Of a DNA stretch of 64,000 bases, positions 22,894 to 35,100 are shown piece after piece. The stretch's first letter is position 1, and the number at the start of each line of letters is the position of its first letter. The stretch covers positions 81,783,060-81,847,059 of the forward strand of contig OU744721.1 in the NCBI GenBank assembly GCA_916613615.1, written 5' to 3'. The translations under genes and the position numbers were made by a program. The notes below the pieces were generated by a model. It worked only from the letters and a program-made list of their open reading frames with translations, was not told the origin of the DNA and ran no database searches. The stretch comes from Steromphala cineraria (taxonomy: Eukaryota; Mollusca; Gastropoda; Trochida; Trochidae).

Positions 22894-25800
22894 CTATATC
22901 ACAATGGCCTGTAAAATATAGTTCCTGGAGTAGTTTTGCAACTAGCTGTCGCAGAAGAAGTCAAATAAGGCATTCCTTGTTGATGAAAACGTTGTAAGGG
23001 AGTGATTGCAGAGGTGAGCGGTACCCTCCGCAATCAGTGAGACGACGTCTAGCTCTATCGGTTCTTTATTTGTCTACATTGTAACGTATCTGTAAGGTTG
23101 TTATCCGTATCATCTGATCATCTAAAAGTTCTCAAAATGATGAAAGTCGGGATCTCGATGAAAGTGGTTTGATTTCGTATAAACTTTCCTAGAGCATTGG
23201 ACTCTCTTCTTGGGCACTGACCATAGTTTGTAGACATGAAGGTATCATTTGTTTTGTAACCATTAGTTGTTCAGATTTCTCGGATGTTTTATGTATTGAA
23301 GTGGTTAAGTTTCTTTTGGATGTCAGTTTAGTTCCTTCTCTCAAAAAAATGATTGTAGATGAAAAGACATTCACATTCGCTGTTGCATTCAAATGTTTTG
23401 TTAAATCCTGTAGAAGAATACTATATTATCTATATTGTCTATATTCATATTTTCAAACAATATATACTGAACATCATTGAAAACGCTCAAGTAGAAAAAA
23501 AGAGAATTGTTATTGTATTTTTTTAAATGAAAGACTAAGAATGTCACATATCATGCAAACAAAATCTCAAATCACACATTTGAACAGTAATATAATCGAG
23601 ATAAGATCGCCATAACCCGACGTATCACGTAAACGCTTAAAATTGCAGCAATCACTTTGAAACGTCAAATTTTTACCTGAAATAATGATGCATGTCAGTG
23701 TAAAACATGCTTTGAGGAAACGGCTTTACTTATACTGAAAACTCTAAGAATGGACGTATACGTTACGCCAAAATTGTCAACTGAGAAACGTCATCATGGG
23801 AACATAAAAGCAGGTATGTCAAGCATAGCTTTTGCACACCAATTTTGATGTAACTTTGGATCGTAAACGTCCTGGCCAGTGACATATCACTTCGTCCCGT
23901 CAACATCGCCATAATGTTCGCCATTTTCGGGACAGAACATTGCCAACTCACTGCCAAGACTACAGTATCGCACACGGTAGAGGAGAGATCGCAAGCACTC
24001 GACGTCCTTACGTCGGAGCTATCCTGACAGAAAAACATCGAAATGAATGACATCGAAATGAATGACAACTATTGACTTTATGGCATCGTTATTGAAGGTA
24101 ACAGCCATAGCCATAGCATGATGTACGTTCTCCTAGGAATCTCGCTTAATCTACGTCATGTTGATGGTTAGTTGAGAGTGTGACAGTTTGTATAGATACA
24201 TCGATGGCGTATTGGCAGTGTTATTGGGGATAGTTACAGGATTTATACCCGTGCACCCTATCAGCGGTGATGTCCTTCTTTAAGGCGTGTTGCCCAAAAT
24301 GATAGACTTACTTGTTATTAACTTGTCTTTTTGACCCCATGCGTCCATCATTAACAATTTAATTAAACCTTCTTGAAAAGTTTAGAGTTTTTAGTGTTTG
24401 TGGTCTTTCAAAAATAGTTTCATCGATATGTCGTATTCTTTCGTTGCTTTTTCGAATAATTTTCAAAACATGACACTTGTTATAAGTGGTCCGTTTTCAA
24501 TGATGTTCAATATATTAGAATGATGGCTAAGTCAAGGAATTTGCGTTTAATGGTCATTTTATTATTTATTGAAACCAGTCAGGCGGACATTGGTTCCAAA
24601 ATTTACTCAAATATTCTAAAAGGCAGATCTGGATTTACGGCCATTCAAACAAGCTTCTTACAAGCTTCCCAGGGAGAAGAAGTATGGTGACATACGAAAG
24701 GCGAGTAATTCAGTGGTTGAGAAGCGATCTTTAAGTGAAGGAATCGTGACTGTTTTAATGAATTCTACCACACACTGCCCGACACGAGAACCTACTGAGG
24801 ATTAATACGGGTCCATATGGTGAGATCTGACTGCCTAATTGAGCAAACTCCTCCGTGTTTTCCGCTTTTCGGGAAATGAGATGACGAAAATACGAAACAA
24901 AGTCAAAACAATTGAACCGTGCATGAAGAAAAGAGAAAATAAGGCCGCACGTGGCTCTTTAAAAATGCAAACTCAATTCCCACCACTGTGTGGCGAAATC
25001 CCGAAGGACGATCACGTGACAGTTAACGTGCGAGATTTCGTTACGCACGGAGGTTAGGGTTGCAAAACAAACGGTGTTAGGAACTGTGGCTCTGGAGAAG
25101 CGTAGCAGGACAAGGAGTTAGAATTGGTTGCAGTTGGCATTCAGATTGCGGGTCTCGTTCATTGTTTCTCGACAGCAGTTCTACTGGAACGTTGACCCAT
25201 GTAGTTGTTCTTCTTCCCGCTTCAGAAACGCTAACACAGTCCCGAGGTGAATGCTGTTGCATGCACAACCATTTCTTCGCAAGGTGAATTTACCGGAACT
25301 ATTATTTCACATATATCAATGTTCGACCGGCATGCGATTTCATATCTTAGTAGACCCTCGGAATTAATGTCGGCGTTATCTTTTTAAAAGCCGTAAAACG
25401 GTTCGCCAGAAACGTTCTCCTTTACGTGCTCCATTACGACATCTGTTGGCTAAAGTGTCGAGATTTTTTCTAGCGCTCTGTGGTGCACATAGTGCGGAGG
25501 TGTTGTTTATCCATCTGTCCGTCAACATGCAGGAGGGGAGGGGGTTGAGGGGGTAACTTCACCGCCTTCGGTCCTACTGGAACGCACATGTGGGTCAGGA
25601 TTGTGTCTTGAGGGGAGAGGCGCAGCTTCAGAGTCCGAGTTAAAGTCCCTACACTCCGCCTGTGTGTAAACACGATTCTATACATACACACTCGCATACG
25701 CATACGCGCACATGCAACCATTACTAAATAGACGCAGACATTCATTCGACCATATTTACTTCCAACCTTTCCGTACATTCGCGTACGCGCACGCGCATAT

Positions 25801-26559
25801 ACCAATTCGCATATTCTTGCACACGCCCAAAACCCTCTGACACCCCTCTCCCCAAACACACATTCGCTCACACGCTCTGGCCCTCTAACACACACACGTG
25901 TACACCCGCCCATGCTCCCCCCACGGTGTATATGTCGGCCAGCTGACGGCGCTGATGTACGGAGCTCAGAGTGTCCCTGCAACAACCGTCTCCCCTTACC
26001 TCCCGCCTGTTGGCGTCACTTACCGCACGGAGGGAAATGTGTGTGTATGTGCGCCAGTTGTAAAATAATCATTGCTGCACGTACATTTCTTAAGGTGGGA
26101 AGCACCCCTTGGCCTACTGTCCTACATGTTTGAATTAAGTACTAAACCACTTTCAGAGAAACGGGCTTCTGTCGCATCTCGACCAGTTAAAATGGACTTC
26201 AATGAAAACACTTATCTGGCCAATGCTCTACTTACTATGGTATACTACTTGAAACATTAAAAGCAAATGTGGTAATAATTTTAACTTTTCGATTACCAAA
26301 TATTAAATTCCAAATATTCGAATCTGGAAAATTTAATTCGAACAAAATAATCTAATTTATATTTTCATATCAATATGCGACTTTATATAAGTTGATCATA
26401 TGCGCAAAAATAAGCTTTGTTTCATATGGAATCTTCAGTAACCGCGGATCAATGTAAATAAGTTTATTCTCCATTGCTCTGAACCTCTTCCATTAGCTCT
26501 TATCTACCAAATGATTAAATTGATACTGGGATATTTTCTTCCTCTCATTTTGCACACGA
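22894..26559. other. Non-coding stretch with a CA/CG-rich patch
   Basis: AT-rich DNA without a supported gene. From about 25650 to 25900 the + strand is a cryptic simple-sequence region of CA, CACA and CGCA words. This opens a long - strand frame (25470-25985) of low-complexity Arg/Val/Cys-rich peptide, which is rejected as a gene. A tcacgtga E-box core lies at 25012-25019. Confidence 0.45.
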
Positions 26560-27480
26560 CGTATAGCGCACTAAAACTCAGCGGCGTAGCTCCGGCGCTG
26601 ATGAGAATTTAGTGGCGACCACTTTTACATCTGATTCGGCTTTGGTAACCTTTAAGTGACAGATCGCGCCACTAATCTCCGCACTCATGTCCCGGGCTCG
26701 AGTATTTACGAGCTTTCCTTGCTTCCGAAATTACATGCAGCCCGTACTCTAGGCCGTTTATTAACAGCATCTAAATCCCTGGCGAAAACGAACCCATTCA
26801 AGCGAACACTTCGCTTTCCGGGGTTACGCTGGGTAATTTTATGGCAGATAGCTACGACTTGGCTGGATGAGGGGGCGTGACCTTGGGGGTCAGAGGTCGC
26901 TGGTGATGGTATCGATTACCTGCGCGCATGCGCGAATTCAATGCCTCTGGGTCGTCGACTGATCGGGGGTATAGATTTTTTGACTGGGAGACTGCGACTA
27001 CAATTGAAGCGCTTAGCGAGGGGGGAGAGAACAGTGCCCCCCTTCAGTATTGTTCCGTCTGCTGCCGGCTCCACGGCGGGTTAAGTGTGCCGTCCTCAGC
27101 CCCTCATTACAACATCTCCACTGATTGCCATCTGAACAGCCTCTCGTCGTTATTCAGCGTGAAATTGCACGTTGGCCGGCGCAGAGCTCTTCTCCGAGTC
27201 TAATGAAAACACGACACAAGGCCGCTTATGCACGAATCCCTTCTAAGATAGCAAATCTCAGGCGCACACTACTGCTTGAAACGCGCTGCGTCAACGACAG
27301 TTTCTTTGTAACTTATAATCAGCGGCCATCAACAAACACATCTGACGGTCTGATGCAAATATTACCCGTCAACGATATCATTTCTCTCCGGCTCCGAGTG
27401 GCCAGCTCTGGAGAGCTTTCTAATTTCGTGTCTCGACTCGAGTTGGAGTTTGCTAATATGTGGCATTAGCCTTCTGTGAG
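26560..27480. promoter_or_regulatory. CpG-rich block, candidate cis-regulatory region
   Basis: About 900 bp of clearly less AT-rich, CpG-containing sequence between AT-rich flanks. Three + strand frames overlap one another (26656-26880, 26928-27203, 27125-27469) but encode no known domain. A DR1-like gggtcagaggtcg lies at 26887-26899. Conserved non-coding regulatory DNA is the best guess; an unrecognised first exon remains possible. Confidence 0.3.
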
Positions 27481-29275
27481 TTGGAGGAATTTCTCAGCTT
27501 ACCCTACAGTTCCATCATACTCTAAAGTACGAAAAATACTTCATATTAAATTTTAATCACTCTAAATTACAACGCCAAACCATCGAAAAGTTGTGATACA
27601 GTAGCAGTTTGCATAGCATTCAACAATTTCATTAAATAACAGATCACTTTAAATACAGAAATTTCAAGGGAGCAGATGTCAAAATCTTTGAATTCCCAGT
27701 CGTTTCGAGACCTTTCCAGTCTCGGATTTAAATGTGTTACTTGTGAACAAATAGGAGGAACACGTGCATGTTTAATCACTTTTAATGATTCATACTCAAA
27801 CTGTAGTGAAGTTCAATATTTTAGAAGTATAATTACTATATTCAATGTATGTTTTGCGAAATTTTGACACCCCCTAGAGAAAATCGGCCCAAAATTCATT
27901 AAATAGGAGACAATTTACCAAATGATCGAAACGCAGAGGTCCCGGCATATCGACAAGCAGGCGAATCAAGTCTTGCCATCTCACAATTGCGTTTACGAAA
28001 TATACGTTTGATAGCCGTCTTTGTCGCGCACGACTACATTTTTTTTCTTTTTCAACGAATCAGGTATTCCTTGCACCCATCGAACGCAATGGCGGCAGCT
28101 GAGACGCGATGTCAATGCTAAACACGTAATGATGACGTCACCGAAAGCGGGTTCGTTTGATGCTTCGGAAAAAATTGCAGAGGGTACTGCACTTCTGTCG
28201 TCGGAATAAGTATGGAATTGTTTTCTAAGACATGCAAATATGATAAAAGAATTTAGACTTATGATGAAGAGTGATGTATTACTTTTCTCGATGGCTGAAC
28301 TTTATCACGAACCGCATGCAAATAAGACGATGGATCTTTAACGGAATATACAACGAAATTTGCTAACGTCGAATGACGTTAATCGTCGGATGTTCGTTAA
28401 AAACGTAAAATCTGTGATTGCATTAGTTCATAAACGGAAGGTCTGGTTCGAGTTAAGTACATATTTCGAAACGTCTAAAAGCTGTTCGATCGGTGAGCAT
28501 CCTTAACTGTTGGACTTTAACATGGTTGTATTCCATTCTCGTAGTATATGTAAACTGAAACCCAAAAGAAACTTTGCAATTTTAAAACTGAAATTTTGAA
28601 AATGATCTAATATTTACATTTTCATTTAAGTTGGCAATGACATAGTTGAAACCCATTCTTTCAAGTTGAAAACTTTTAATTGAACAATATTCATACATTT
28701 TTTGCAGAAATGGCAAAAATGTCATAATCACGTGACGTTTCTGCTGGAAACTTAGTCACGTGACGAAAAAGTTTGATAACTGTCCATAATGAATGTGTGT
28801 CACTCCAATAGTGAAAAAAACCACCTTAAAAGCAGTAAACGGTATAACAAAAATATCGCAAATCCCCTATGAAAATTGACAAAAATGATCAAATACAGCC
28901 CTTTTTACAAGAATCGGTAGTGTTCCTTCATTCTAATAGTAACTTGATCCGGCTATACAGAAAGGTTGTGAGGATTGCTGACAACCCTGAAACACAATAA
29001 ACAGATGTTTTCTTCACTGCATGAGAGCCGATATCTGTGACGTTAGACCATCGCCAACGTTGTCTCTTAGTGACGTCAGAGATAGCAAACATCAAAGGTC
29101 GGCATGTTGTTATGTTCTCGTGCACTTTATGAACTTGGACAGATCTAATCAGAGCTCATCGACTGCTAAGTTGATAGCTATTGGTCACTAAACATCGAAA
29201 CATGGCAATTTTATTCGAAGTTATAACGTCAGAATTGACATGCAATAACAAGATTTAATTGCGATTGTTGAGCTC
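27481..29275. other. Non-coding stretch with paired E-boxes
   Basis: AT-rich sequence, no supported gene. Two CLEAR-like sites, atcacgtgac (28727-28736) and gtcacgtgac (28755-28764), are spaced 28 bases start to start. A tgacgtca CRE occurs near 28134. Confidence 0.45.
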
Positions 29276-29639
29276 TTAAAGGGGCAGTAGCACGTTTTTT
29301 GACAATTTTATATTTAAAATCTTTCACTGATAATTGTTAGTTTATGCTTAATCTATTATTTAGACAGTGTCAAAAATCTTATTCCACAAACCAATTGTTC
29401 ATAGTGAGTTGACAAAGTATGAAGATTCACTTAAAATCCATTGGCGGCCATTTTGTGTGAACACCTTTAATTCATTTTGGGTAAGAAAAAACAATCGCAT
29501 GGCTAAACTTTACATTAAATATTTGAATTATTACTGTTCCATTTAGTTTAAATGCATTGTCTTTCAATTGGAACCATTAATTTTCATTTTCCTGACATCA
29601 CCTTTTATTCCCCCTAAAAACGTGCTACTGCCCCTTTAA
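29276..29639. mobile_element. 364-bp MITE, copy 1 (TTAA-flanked)
   Basis: The ends ttaaaggggcagtagcacgt and its inverted complement acgtgctactgcccctttaa bound a 364-bp unit. A second copy of exactly 364 bp lies at 61831-62194; the two differ at about 35 positions by eye (about 90% identity). TIRs are about 24 bp, with TTAA at both outer ends, which suggests a piggyBac-like TTAA target but could be part of the TIR. There is no coding capacity. The centre carries ccattggcggccatttt, which includes a CCAAT-like and a YY1-like core. Confidence 0.9.
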
Positions 29640-31207
29640 GGCTGGTTACCATTTGTACGGCTCAAAGTAAGACATGTGTCCACTATAATTCCCATTTATG
29701 GAAAAGCTTCGATGCAGACAAAATGTAAAGTTGAACCTGCTGACAGCAGACGTAATTTAACGTTTTACCCTTTTGGTTACTCATGGCAGATTTTGAAGTT
29801 ATAACACTCCGGCTGCTCAAACCTGGTACTAAAGTAGCACATTTTACTACTTTAACGAAATTATTGCGAAAACATCACTTCAACGAACATCTGAACAACC
29901 AAAAGTTTGACCCCTGCCCACTTCCAATAAGTGCAAAACTGGGTTTCCCACCTTTAATTTGGATTCGCTGGTTGTTTAAACAAATGATTGATTAATAAGA
30001 GGTACTTTGTTTTAAATTTCTATCGTTTTTCATTCTTCAATCAGAATCATTACAAAATGGTGCAAAGTTTCGTTTGGCAGTCAGTTTATATGACAGCACA
30101 ACACGTCGCAGCAGAGTGGGTAGAGTTGGTGCTCTCTTCACGTGTTTCCAAACCCCACGGTGTATACGATGTGGAAGAAACGGGTATTCAAGATGTTTTA
30201 GATATGGCGTATGTCGGTTGATGGGGCTGTCATATATGGTCAACGAACATTCATTATGGACATTGTAAAACGTCCATGTCACGTGACTTAGCACAAACAG
30301 CGAGGTCAAGAAATTTGCCATTTTGCGAAGTATAAATATTTTTCGATAACAAGTTACAAAGAAAGGTTTCAACTACTATGTCGCTGTAAAGTTTACGTAC
30401 AATGTTACGGATCATTAAGTGTTTGGTGTTTCAATTAAAAAAATGTAGGTCAATCAGAAAAATGTAGGCAAACTTTAACTTCTCTTTTTACAATGTAATG
30501 CATGCATTAGTGCATATATATATCTATAAAAGAAAAAGGATCAGTAGCCCCTATATATTAACTAAATATGTTGTTGTGAGATGTTCGGACAATTTGAGTG
30601 AATCTATATCTTACCCGAAAAGTAAAACGTAGATTCTGTGACATATTTCTTGGAAGCAAATTGTTGTATGAGCACATTAGACAAAATAAACGTTGTTGTG
30701 GTACTTGTGAGTTTTACCAAAAATTACTATTACTTTTCTGCTGAAACTACTTATCGGATAAACTTTCGGTTTCAGAGACCAAACAAATTTGTTATTACAA
30801 TTTTGACGTTAACGTTAACATGCCTCATAAATAAAACTGAGCAAATGACAATGTTTATATAATTGCTAAACTCAATTGATAGCAAAGAATTACAAGCATG
30901 TATTTCTTAACATATCTAAACATGTGTTATAAAAAAGAGGTTGGTTAATAAAATGTATATCCATGAATTGTTTTTTGTTTAATAGATAACAATTAATCAT
31001 TTACGCTAAACATACCAACCATTTTTCTGAAATATTGCCTTCTCTCCTGTAATATATCTTTTGTCTTCACGACAGGGGCGCTTTACTCTTATATTTATTT
31101 ATACTCATATATACACTATATATATACATCTATATCTGTATAGATATGATTATAGCCAAATTAACTTGAATTAACAATGTTCAAAAAAAATTCATTTATT
31201 TTGGGTA
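29640..31207. other. Non-coding stretch
   Basis: AT-rich, no supported gene. Contains gtcacgtgac at 30278-30287 and a TA-rich simple-sequence patch at about 31090-31150. Frames near 30000-30370 overlap on both strands and show no domain. Confidence 0.45.
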
Positions 31208-31655
31208 CAGCGGTATGTGATACCGTTTGTCCGTCCATAATCATTTCGTTTCCAGTTCATATCTCCAAAACAATATGAGTTCATCGAAACTAGCCTATAA
31301 TGATCAGTCCTAAGATACGTTTCCAAAAAATAATAAGTTTAACATGTTTAAACCCCAAAAGGCACATCTCCAAATAAGGATTGATCCATATACAAAGTTT
31401 CGTTGAGCTATGTCTTACAGTTTTTGAGATTTGCTCCGGACACAAAATCCTAAGCTACGTTTCCATGAAAACCACCGGCAATAATATTCCAAAAAAGCTG
31501 AAACCCTCATGAGGCACATCTACACATAATGATTGATCTATGGTTTGGTTGAGCTATGTCATACAGTTTTTTAGATTTGCTCCGGAAACAATATCGGGAC
31601 GGACGAACGGACGGACCAACGGACGGAGATCATTTCAATACCCCCTCCAAACGTA
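31208..31655. repeat. Diverged tandem element, about 150-bp unit, related in style to 6674-7446
   Basis: Two units share gagctatgtc(t/a)tacagttttt and gatttgctccgga blocks (near 31409-31441 and 31550-31585), about 150 bp apart. The element starts near gtccgtccataatcatttcg and ends with a gacggacgaacggacggacc run followed by gatcatttca, giving partly inverted ends. The layout (cggaaac, aagtttcg and tttttgaga words) resembles the 169-bp repeat element at 6674-7446. No protein is encoded. Confidence 0.6.
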
Positions 31656-33779
31656 GAGATTCAAGTTGTCTATACTTTTATTTCAAGTACGTTGTATTAA
31701 TGTTTAATTAAATGTATTGTCAGAAACCATCAAAACACACCCCTTAAATCTAAACTCTCAGTGTCTGATCATGATAATTCACAGCTTAACTTCACAACAT
31801 AGCACGATTCTGTCGTAGTCTATGAAAGATCATTTCGTTGAAATCTTTTCAAACATTTATGATTTGGGTATCAGAGCAAACAAACTGATTCTGTATTGTT
31901 GTACACATACCTACAAATGGCATAGTCTCTTCCTTGTCTGATCTTACGAAGCAAACACAATAAAAATCTTCCTTTAAACGAATTGTTTCTCCCATGTCAA
32001 CTCTCTATAATAATTTCAATCGCTAGTTCATGATGCCTATTGCTAAATATCATTTTAACCATATTTTTGTATTTTCCTATCTGTCATTACTTCACTTTAT
32101 TTTTTTTTCTGACAGGAAATAATGTGTTCTTTGTTTGAAAATTAAGCGATATAAAAAAAATCGAGAAAGAGTTATATTGCATCATGACATTTTAGAAAAG
32201 CCATTTTGTTTTTGTATCCTGTAATTTTACATTTACATTGCAAATGCCATTTTAATTCGTACACATTCTTTTCATGCAACCGAACATTTGAAAGAGAGAT
32301 ACTGCACAATTTCTGATCTGAAATCCAACCCGAATTTAAAATCACAACTGAAACGCACGTCTTTCGTTCTGACTCTTAAACTTAAATTTGTGTATAAATT
32401 AGAAAACCTCAGATAAAACATTGCGTTTTGCTTTCCATATATTAATCAATACATATTGATCTTATATGTCGTGCATATAACATATTGATACCATGCAACC
32501 ACGAATATGGTGCAACACAACTCTTCAACATTAATACCCTACGCAGACCAGCTGTACTTATACGTTGTATAAAAGAATAAGAATGAAATATATATACCAT
32601 TATTTGAATATAACTGTAAAAATCAAATCATCTCCTTCCAATACAGCAGTTTGTGTTTCAAAGTTGTCGGACAGTATGTTTATGAAAATCCTGCATACAC
32701 GTATATATGCACACATGAAAGGTTGGTCTGCTTGTTCATTAAACACTTTATATATAAGAAACAGTATGTGCAAGTTCAAGCTGGTGTTTGTGAAACTACC
32801 GGACTTACATCATGTATATTGAACAGTGTCAATGATAACACTATGCATCATTGAACATATTGACAAACACTGTCTACAACTTTGAATCTTATCAAAAAAA
32901 CGATCAAAAGGTTATTTTCCCAATTTACTTTTTTTCGTTTATGCAATATTTATATTTATCTAAGATGAACATGGGAACATATGTAAGTTTTCCTCAAAAT
33001 ACTCTTTGTTAAGAACCCATGTTTAAAATATGTATTCAAAGGAACATATACTATCTTACTGGCATATTGAGATCAAACACTGATTGCGATAAAGTTTTTG
33101 TTTTGAGCTTTGATGTAAGAAACAAAATTGAAATAGCTATAGTCAAAAATGAAAATCATATGATGTCGGATGGTTCAGAACCAAAATGTCTTGTAATGCG
33201 TTGGAAAAGAAGGCCCAAGGAGAGAAGGGGGCGATAAGGACATTTCCGTAAAATATGAAGAATAATTTCATGACAACTAAATTTGCCAAATTTTCAAAAA
33301 TATTAAAAGTTCAGAACTAAGTAGCCCGGTGTAAGGTATGTTTATATGTTTAAGTAAAACTTCAAAAAAACAGTTTCCTTTCGAATTTCCATGCTTAAAA
33401 TTGTTGCAAAAGATGAACCACGCAGCCTAACTGAACTTGCCTCGTTCGTTTTAGATTGCATTTGAATTAGCTAAATGCGTTTCCAAGGTAAAATTTTGCA
33501 GTATGTGTGCGTGTGTGTGTTTTTTATAACCGATTTTACCTCATGTTCACTAAAAGTGTAAACTAGAATCAACTTCTCCCGGTCCTAAGTTTACAAGAAA
33601 CCTCCCACGGTGCCATATCGGTACTAGTATAAGCTTGGGTGTAACAGTACAGCGGTTTCATTACTTCTCGTAGCAAAAACAGTAATTCGTATTTAAAGTG
33701 AAATCACTCGAAATGAATACAGCAATTCAGTGCTCTCAGAACAAAAAAATCCCCAAGAAGACAGGATTTATCTAGCGGA
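31656..33779. other. Non-coding AT-rich stretch
   Basis: No supported gene. Overlapping + frames at 32565-32854 and 33019-33237 lack domains and splice signals that would make sense. A short tgtg microsatellite lies near 33506-33520. Confidence 0.45.
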
Positions 33780-35100
33780 GCTTCTGCTTTGACTTGCTGA
33801 CGTGGATATATCCGCCAGCAGTGTGCGCAAGACCAATAAACACGGCGCAGTTTAAAAGCGAGTAAAGATTCTAAGCGTATCTATCAATGCCCCGCTACAG
33901 ATAACACGCCGAGAATACCCTACCGCTATCTCCGGCTCTAGTCCGCTCCAGTAGTCGCGGCCCTTTAACTGTGAGCGGAGGTATTGAACGCTGCTCGGCG
34001 TTGCGGCAAACGCGCTCAAACCTCTTGGCCTCGGGAGACGAGCCGACTTCCCAAATAATTTAATTCGAATTTGGTCGCTGCTACGGAGCCATCGGTCTAA
34101 ACAGTTTTTCGCCGAGCTTTTCCGGAGCACGATCGAAGAAGGGGCATGCCATAGTCTCTCAGCGAGAGGGGAGGCAGAGTCGGCTACATATACGCAGTTT
34201 CGCTGAAAGAAGATTAGGGTCTATCGGGGGCCTTGGCTGATTTCATCTCCGTGTGGCCAGCCGCGGCCTGGGCGTCGGGCGAATTTCTTCATTATTCGAA
34301 GCAGATTACAGGGGAATTAGCGCGCCGTGTCTCTCGGCACGCGCTCGTCGTAAATTCCCGGAAGAACCGGCGTTACGTCGCTTTACACGCAGCTTTCTAA
34401 TTCCTCATCCGCGGTTATCTCCCTTCCGAACTTGAGTCGTTTTCTCATACGTATCTACCAAGTTACTGTGACAGGACGTGGGTACTAACGTTATTTACCG
34501 CCCCTGCCGTCCGGCGTTAGAGTGCCTGTAGCCGCTGAGCGGGCGTTTCCATCTGATAAATGCGTGCCTTATTTAGGTCGTGACGCTGGCCGCTATCGCT
34601 CCGTGCGGCGATCTGTCGACTGTAATCAAGCGGGAGAACACGCTCGGCGCTTCTCTATCTCTCTTCCTCTTGGCCCCGTCATCGCCCTGAAATTTGTTTT
34701 GATATTGTGACAGCAGGGAAGGCAAGACGGCGTTATCAGAGGCTGCCAGTGGCTGGTATCCGCCGTTATACAACTCTCCGTGATGGAGGTGGCCGCATCC
34801 CACATTCAGGGACAGTTCACACCTGGCCATCATTTCCGCTACAACTGAAACCTCGCGCCTTTCAAACATTGATTTCATTAAAACTTTGAAGCTCTGCAAC
34901 ATACGAATAGTTTGTTCACATGCTGTCCTTGTCGGGGGCGACTCAAAGACTGCGAGTAAACACTTTATGAGCAACTTACATCTCGTGGCGGATGTTCCAC
35001 AGCCGTAATCACCTCGCCGTCACTGGTCTCGCCTGTGAGCCGCAGCTTGATTAGTCCCCGGTGAGTTTCCCGCTCTGGTCTCTCCTAGTGGGGAGCACTG
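33780..35100. promoter_or_regulatory. Large CpG-rich block, candidate CpG island or enhancer cluster
   Basis: The most conspicuous composition change in the window: about 1.3 kb with frequent CG, GCGC and CGCG words between AT-rich flanks. Short frames on both strands (33852-34130 -, 34253-34435 +, 34573-34974 -) have no domain. Many gaatta/attac homeodomain-like cores occur in the 34290-34420 part. Either conserved regulatory DNA or the promoter/leader of an unseen transcript would fit. Confidence 0.35.

Noticed and set aside
22609..22914. 101-codon + strand frame
   Set aside because: It lies antisense to a Tc1-type transposase relic, which explains the openness.
25470..25985. 171-codon frame on the - strand
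   Set aside because: It lies over a cryptic CA/CGCA simple-sequence tract; the peptide is a low-complexity Arg/Val/Cys/Met mix with no domain.
34573..34974. 133-codon - strand frame in a CpG-rich block
   Set aside because: No recognised domain, overlapped by + frames; stop-codon scarcity is explained by base composition.
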